In this document: in pieces, positions 5,851 to 8,670 of the stretch
Numbering within the stretch: position 1 is the stretch's first letter
Layout: each line of letters begins with the position of its first letter
NCBI GenBank assembly: GCA_903908025.1
Contig: CAIVQM010000462.1
Coordinates: 1 to 8,670 of the forward strand
DNA: 8,670 nucleotides
Origin: an uncultured bacterium
GTDB lineage: Bacteria; Actinomycetota; Actinomycetes; S36-B12
Direction of reading: 5' to 3'
Notes under the pieces: model-generated
Told to the model about the DNA's origin: nothing
What the model saw: the letters and a program-made list of their open reading frames with translations, nothing else
Databases searched by the model: none
Position numbers and translations under genes: made by a program

Positions 5851-7292
5851 GCGTCCGGATCGTCGTTGATCTGCAGGATGACGGCCTTCGGCTCGGTGCA
5901 GAACTCCCGGCTGAAGTTGCCGCCTTCACGGCCCACACCAGAATCGCCGAAGCCACCGAACGGGGCACGCAGGTCGCGGATGAAGAAGCAGTTCACCCAC
6001 ACCGTTCCGGCACGCAGTCGTGCCGCCATGCGATGCGCGCGGGAGAGGTTCTCCGTGAAGACCATCGCATTGAGGCCGTAGCGCGAGTCGTTGGCGGCTG
6101 CCAAGACCTCCGCCTCAGTATCGAACACCTGCACGGCAACCACCGGGCCGAAGATCTCCTCGCGGCACACGCGTGCTGACGGCGGCACATCCACCACGAT
6201 CGTCGGCAGGACGCTCCAGCCCTCGCCAAGCCCCCCGGTGAGGACCCGTCCGCCGTCCGGGACGATCGAGTCGAGGTAGCTGCTGACCTTGGTGAAGTGC
6301 TCCTCGCTGGCCAGGGCAAGGGGGAACTCGGTCGCCGGGTCCTTCGGGTCGCCCATCACCATGGCCTCAGCAGCGATCTTGTAGCGCCGCAGGAACTCCT
6401 CGGAGATCCCGCGCTGCAGGAAGAGCCGGGACCCCGCGAGGCAGATCTGACCCGCGTTGCGGAAGATCGCCTGCACGGCCCAATCGACCGCATTGTCGAG
6501 ATCGGCGTCGTCGAAGACGATGTTCGCGCCCTTGCCACCCAGTTCGAGGCTGACCGGTGTCAGGTGACGTGAAGCCACCGCGCTGATGATCTTGCCGGTG
6601 CCCGACTCACCAGTGAAGGTGATGCGGTCGACGTCGGGGCTCTCGGTGAGCGCCGAGCCGGCCGAATCGGGTCCGTAGCCGTGGACCACGTTGAGAACAC
6701 CCGGCGGCATACCCGCCTCGATCGCCAGCCGAGCCAGCAGGGTCGCCGACACGGGGGTGTCCTCAGCTGGCTTCCACACGACGGTGTTGCCCCACGCCAG
6801 CGCCGGTGCGATCTTCCAGGTGCCGAGCATGAGCGGGAAGTTCCACGGCGAGATCGCCACGATGACTCCGACCGGGTCGAAGCGCGTGTACGCGTGATGT
6901 CCCGAGTCCATCGGCAGCGCCTCGCCCGGCGTCATGCGCGCGTGGTCGGCGAAGAAGCGGATGTTCAGCGAGCTGCGGGTGACGTCATGGTGCGCCTGGA
7001 CGATGGGCTTGCCCATGTCACGGGTGTCGGCCATCGCGAGCTCGTCAGCATGCTCGTCCATGAGATCCGCGAGGCGGTGCAGGATCGCTTGGCGCTTCTC
7101 GTAGCCCATGTGCGGCCACGGCCCGCTGTCGAACGCCTTGCGCGCTGCGGCAATGGCCCGTTCAGCGTCGGCCTTCCCTCCGCATGCAATCAGCGCCCAC
7201 GGTTCGCGTGTGTAGGGATCGATGTCATCCATCGTGGCGCCGTCAATAGAAGGCACCTCCACGCCGTCGATGATGTGGCCGTAGAAATCCAT
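5847..7292 (-). CDS. NAD-dependent semialdehyde dehydrogenase, 2-hydroxymuconic/2-aminomuconic semialdehyde type
   Basis: A 481-residue cytoplasmic ALDH-superfamily enzyme. Visible motifs: SPWNFPL with the oxyanion Asn151, KPAEDTP (174-180), the FTGESGTG cofactor loop (226-233), general base Glu250 in LELGGKG, catalytic Cys284 in NAGQICLAGSR, and EEIFGP (378-383). The C-terminal signature VNCFFIRDLRAPFGG...SGVGREGGNFSREFCTEPK (433-469) is characteristic of the muconic-semialdehyde branch (DmpC/XylG, AmnC/NbaE, HpaE-like, ALDH8A1-like) rather than general aldehyde oxidation. It would oxidise the ring-cleavage semialdehyde to 2-hydroxymuconate (4-oxalocrotonate) or 2-aminomuconate. The ATG at 7292 has AGGAAGGA upstream at a six-base spacing; an in-frame extension to 7394 lies inside the upstream gene. 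It is last in a leftward operon, 22 bp after the decarboxylase. The exact substrate is not resolved. Confidence 0.87.
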   Translation of the reverse strand: MDFYGHIIDGVEVPSIDGATMDDIDPYTREPWALIACGGKADAERAIAAARKAFDSGPWPHMGYEKRQAILHRLADLMDEHADELAMADTRDMGKPIVQAHHDVTRSSLNIRFFADHARMTPGEALPMDSGHHAYTRFDPVGVIVAISPWNFPLMLGTWKIAPALAWGNTVVWKPAEDTPVSATLLARLAIEAGMPPGVLNVVHGYGPDSAGSALTESPDVDRITFTGESGTGKIISAVASRHLTPVSLELGGKGANIVFDDADLDNAVDWAVQAIFRNAGQICLAGSRLFLQRGISEEFLRRYKIAAEAMVMGDPKDPATEFPLALASEEHFTKVSSYLDSIVPDGGRVLTGGLGEGWSVLPTIVVDVPPSARVCREEIFGPVVAVQVFDTEAEVLAAANDSRYGLNAMVFTENLSRAHRMAARLRAGTVWVNCFFIRDLRAPFGGFGDSGVGREGGNFSREFCTEPKAVILQINDDPDA

Positions 7293-7298
7293 GCCGGA

Positions 7299-7306
7299 TC
7301 CTTCCT
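7299..7306 (-). promoter_or_regulatory. Strong Shine-Dalgarno site of the semialdehyde dehydrogenase
   Basis: On the minus strand this reads AGGAAGGA, six bases before the ATG at 7292, inside the 22 bp gap after the decarboxylase stop. It fixes the start against a longer open frame and shows the gene is translated independently within the operon. Confidence 0.65.
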
Positions 7307-7314
7307 GCTGACGC

Positions 7315-8091
7315 TCAGCCGCCGGAGACGACGACTGATCCGAGATTTGTGAAGTGCGCACCAACGGTAGACCCCGGCGGTGTGAAGACGGCATCGGTCA
7401 TGCCGCCGGTGAGGACGATCCAACCAGCCTCGAGCCGAAGCCCGCGCTGCGCCAGATCGTTGGCCGCGAGGGCAAGTGCTTCGGCGGGGTGCCCCTGCAC
7501 CGCGGCCCCCGTCGCTGAATCGACGACGGCGCCGTCGACCTCGAGCAGGACCGCCTCAAGCGCCAAGTCGAGCTCCTCGGGGCGCCGCCCGACGCCTCCG
7601 ATGATGAACTTCGCCGACGAGGCGTTGTCGGCGACAACGTCGGTGAGCGTGAACCGGAAGTCGCGGTATCGACTGTCGATGATCTCCAGTCCGCCGTAGA
7701 CCATGTCGACGGCCGCCATCGCCGATGCGGCCGTGACACCGGGGCCCTCTAGCGCCCGGCCGAGGACGAAGACGATCTCCGGCTCGGCACGCGGGTGGAT
7801 GAGCTGGTCCTGTGGCACCGGCACGCCGGCAGGCAGCACCATCGCATCCGTGAGCCAGCCCGTCAGCGGTGCGTGCACGTTCATCCGCTGCTGCTTGGCT
7901 CGCGAGGTCAGTCCCAGTTTCACTCCGACGATGCGCTCCCCGGCCTCGAGCTTGCGGCGAAGCACCTCGTCCTGCACCGCATAGGCGCTCGCAAGATCGA
8001 TCTCCGGCCACTCATCGGTGATCGGAGGCCGGTCGACACGCTCCTGCTCGCATGCCTGCAGCACGTCGGCGGCGTGATTGACGGTCCACAT
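7315..8091 (-). CDS. 2-oxo-3-hexenedioate (4-oxalocrotonate) decarboxylase / 2-oxopent-4-enoate hydratase family
   Basis: A 258-residue enzyme of the fumarylacetoacetate-hydrolase-like hydratase/decarboxylase family. Expected metal ligands are Glu103 and Glu105 in HPRAEPEI and Glu136 in LEIIDSRY; VGVKLGLTS (56-63) carries the conserved Lys58. Several segments look closer to the decarboxylase (DmpH/XylI type) than to the hydratase (DmpE/MhpD type): LIHPRAEPEI (97-106), IIDSRYRDFRFTLTDVVADNASSAKFIIGG (137-166), GHPAEALALAAN, LTGGMTDAV and NLGSV near the end. The decarboxylase converts 2-oxo-3-hexenedioate to 2-hydroxypenta-2,4-dienoate, usually in complex with the hydratase. The start ATG lies two bases after the aldolase stop, so translation is probably coupled; only a weak ribosome site is seen. 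Its neighbour, a muconic-semialdehyde dehydrogenase, supports the decarboxylase reading. Family certain, reaction moderate. Confidence 0.85.
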   Translation of the reverse strand: MWTVNHAADVLQACEQERVDRPPITDEWPEIDLASAYAVQDEVLRRKLEAGERIVGVKLGLTSRAKQQRMNVHAPLTGWLTDAMVLPAGVPVPQDQLIHPRAEPEIVFVLGRALEGPGVTAASAMAAVDMVYGGLEIIDSRYRDFRFTLTDVVADNASSAKFIIGGVGRRPEELDLALEAVLLEVDGAVVDSATGAAVQGHPAEALALAANDLAQRGLRLEAGWIVLTGGMTDAVFTPPGSTVGAHFTNLGSVVVSGG

Positions 8092-8093
8092 GG

Positions 8094-8670
8094 TCAGCGG
8101 ACACCCGTTGCGGCGAGGTCACCCATGTCGCGCTCCTGCGCGATCTGCAGGGCGATGTCGATGATCATGTCCTCCTGGCCGCCGACGTAGCCGGCCGCCC
8201 CGACGCGCTGGAGGATCTCGTGCGCGGGCACCCCGTAGCGTTCACCCGCTCGCTCGGCATGCAGCAGGAAGCTGGAGTAGACGCCCGCATAGCCCTGCAC
8301 GATGGACGAACGGTCCATGCGCGGGATCCGGGGAACCATCGGCTTGACGATCTCCTCGGCGGCAGCGAGCGCAGCCTGGACGTCGACTCCCGTCGGGACT
8401 CCGAGCTTCTCGAAGGTCGCGGCCAGCACCTCGGTCGGCGAGTTGCCCGCGCCAGCACCTAGCGCCAGCAGCGCACCGTCGACCTGCCGGGCCCCGGCCT
8501 GGTAGGCGAGCACCGAGTTCGCGACGCCCATCGACAGGTTCTGGTGACCGTGGAACCCGACCTGTGCATCACGGCCGATCTCGTTGATGACCGACTGCAC
8601 GCGCTCCTGAGCGTCGCCCAGGATCATGGCTCCCGCCGAGTCGACGACGTAGACACACTCGGCGCCCGCA
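8094..8670 (-). CDS. 4-hydroxy-2-oxovalerate aldolase, partial (N-terminus beyond window)
   Basis: The C-terminal 191 residues of a DmpG/HsaF/MhpE-type aldolase, which splits 4-hydroxy-2-oxovalerate into pyruvate and acetaldehyde. The first visible residues read AGAECVYVVDSAGAM. They are followed by VGFHGHQNLSMGVANS with the metal-binding HxH pair, LGAGAGNSPTEVL, and the C-terminal communication region VDRSSIVQGYAGVYSSFLLHAE-like (here MDRSS), ending with VGGQEDMIIDIALQIAQE. In characterised enzymes this last region contacts an acylating acetaldehyde dehydrogenase (DmpF/HsaG) to channel acetaldehyde, so that partner gene probably lies just upstream, past the right edge. The open frame runs to the window edge; an internal ATG at 8627 is not the start. 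It is the first visible gene of the leftward operon, separated by 2 bp from the decarboxylase, the same adjacency as dmpG-dmpH in Pseudomonas. Confidence 0.93.
   Translation of the reverse strand, partial: AGAECVYVVDSAGAMILGDAQERVQSVINEIGRDAQVGFHGHQNLSMGVANSVLAYQAGARQVDGALLALGAGAGNSPTEVLAATFEKLGVPTGVDVQAALAAAEEIVKPMVPRIPRMDRSSIVQGYAGVYSSFLLHAERAGERYGVPAHEILQRVGAAGYVGGQEDMIIDIALQIAQERDMGDLAATGVR

Noticed and set aside
6681..7352. Rightward 223-codon open frame
   Set aside because: Antisense to the ALDH gene; Arg/His-rich and without any motif.
5847..8670. Steroid-degradation (hsaEFG) operon
   Set aside because: The 7315-8091 enzyme reads closer to the decarboxylase than to the HsaE hydratase, and a muconic-semialdehyde-type dehydrogenase is not part of hsaEFG. 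Not fully excluded without the upstream genes.
1..8670. CRISPR array, tRNA/rRNA genes, insertion sequences, riboswitches and classical intrinsic terminators
   Set aside because: I read through both strands and saw no regularly spaced repeats, no tRNA-like arms, no transposase, and no GC hairpin followed by a T-run. Gaps between genes are all under about 90 bases.

Overview
The window is ordinary-looking chromosomal DNA from a high-GC actinobacterium. The evidence is strong G/C bias in third codon positions, GTG starts, and protein families that occur mostly in Actinobacteria (DUF3027, DUF2530, DUF2771-like, a cold-shock protein with a C-terminal extension, and the XPB-partner 'helicase-associated' protein). 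The genus cannot be fixed from the sequence. I see no tRNA, rRNA, CRISPR array, insertion sequence, prophage gene or recombinase, and no gene-free stretch longer than about 90 bases.

Left part (1-5830), a conserved actinobacterial housekeeping block: an AzgA-type NCS2 purine permease (minus, 14-1492); a divergent two-helix membrane protein of DUF2530 type (plus, 1582-1818); a DUF3027 protein (minus, 1809-2585); a divergent DUF2771-like lipoprotein (plus, 2648-3100); a cold-shock protein with a helical tail (minus, 3097-3480); an unrecognised small two-helix membrane protein (plus, 3559-3777); and a 675-residue XPB/Ssl2-like helicase-associated protein (plus, 3803-5830). Strands alternate. Two convergent pairs overlap at their stop codons, and divergent pairs share 62-89 bp promoter gaps.

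Right part (5847-8670), the distal end of a leftward catabolic operon: 4-hydroxy-2-oxovalerate aldolase (cut by the window edge), then a 4-oxalocrotonate (2-oxo-3-hexenedioate) decarboxylase-type enzyme, then a 2-hydroxymuconic/2-aminomuconic-semialdehyde dehydrogenase-type enzyme, with gaps of 2 and 22 bp. Together they would carry ring-cleavage semialdehydes of an aromatic meta-cleavage pathway through the oxidative branch to pyruvate and acetaldehyde. The hydratase, acetaldehyde dehydrogenase, tautomerase or deaminase, and extradiol dioxygenase are not here and would be expected beyond the right edge.

The main point of interest is the junction near 5830-5847. The XPB partner is normally followed by the XPB helicase gene, but here it runs head-on into the catabolic operon. 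I found no convincing new multi-gene system. The least-understood parts are the conserved DUF genes, the unnamed 72-residue membrane protein and the WYL-like tail of the XPB partner.
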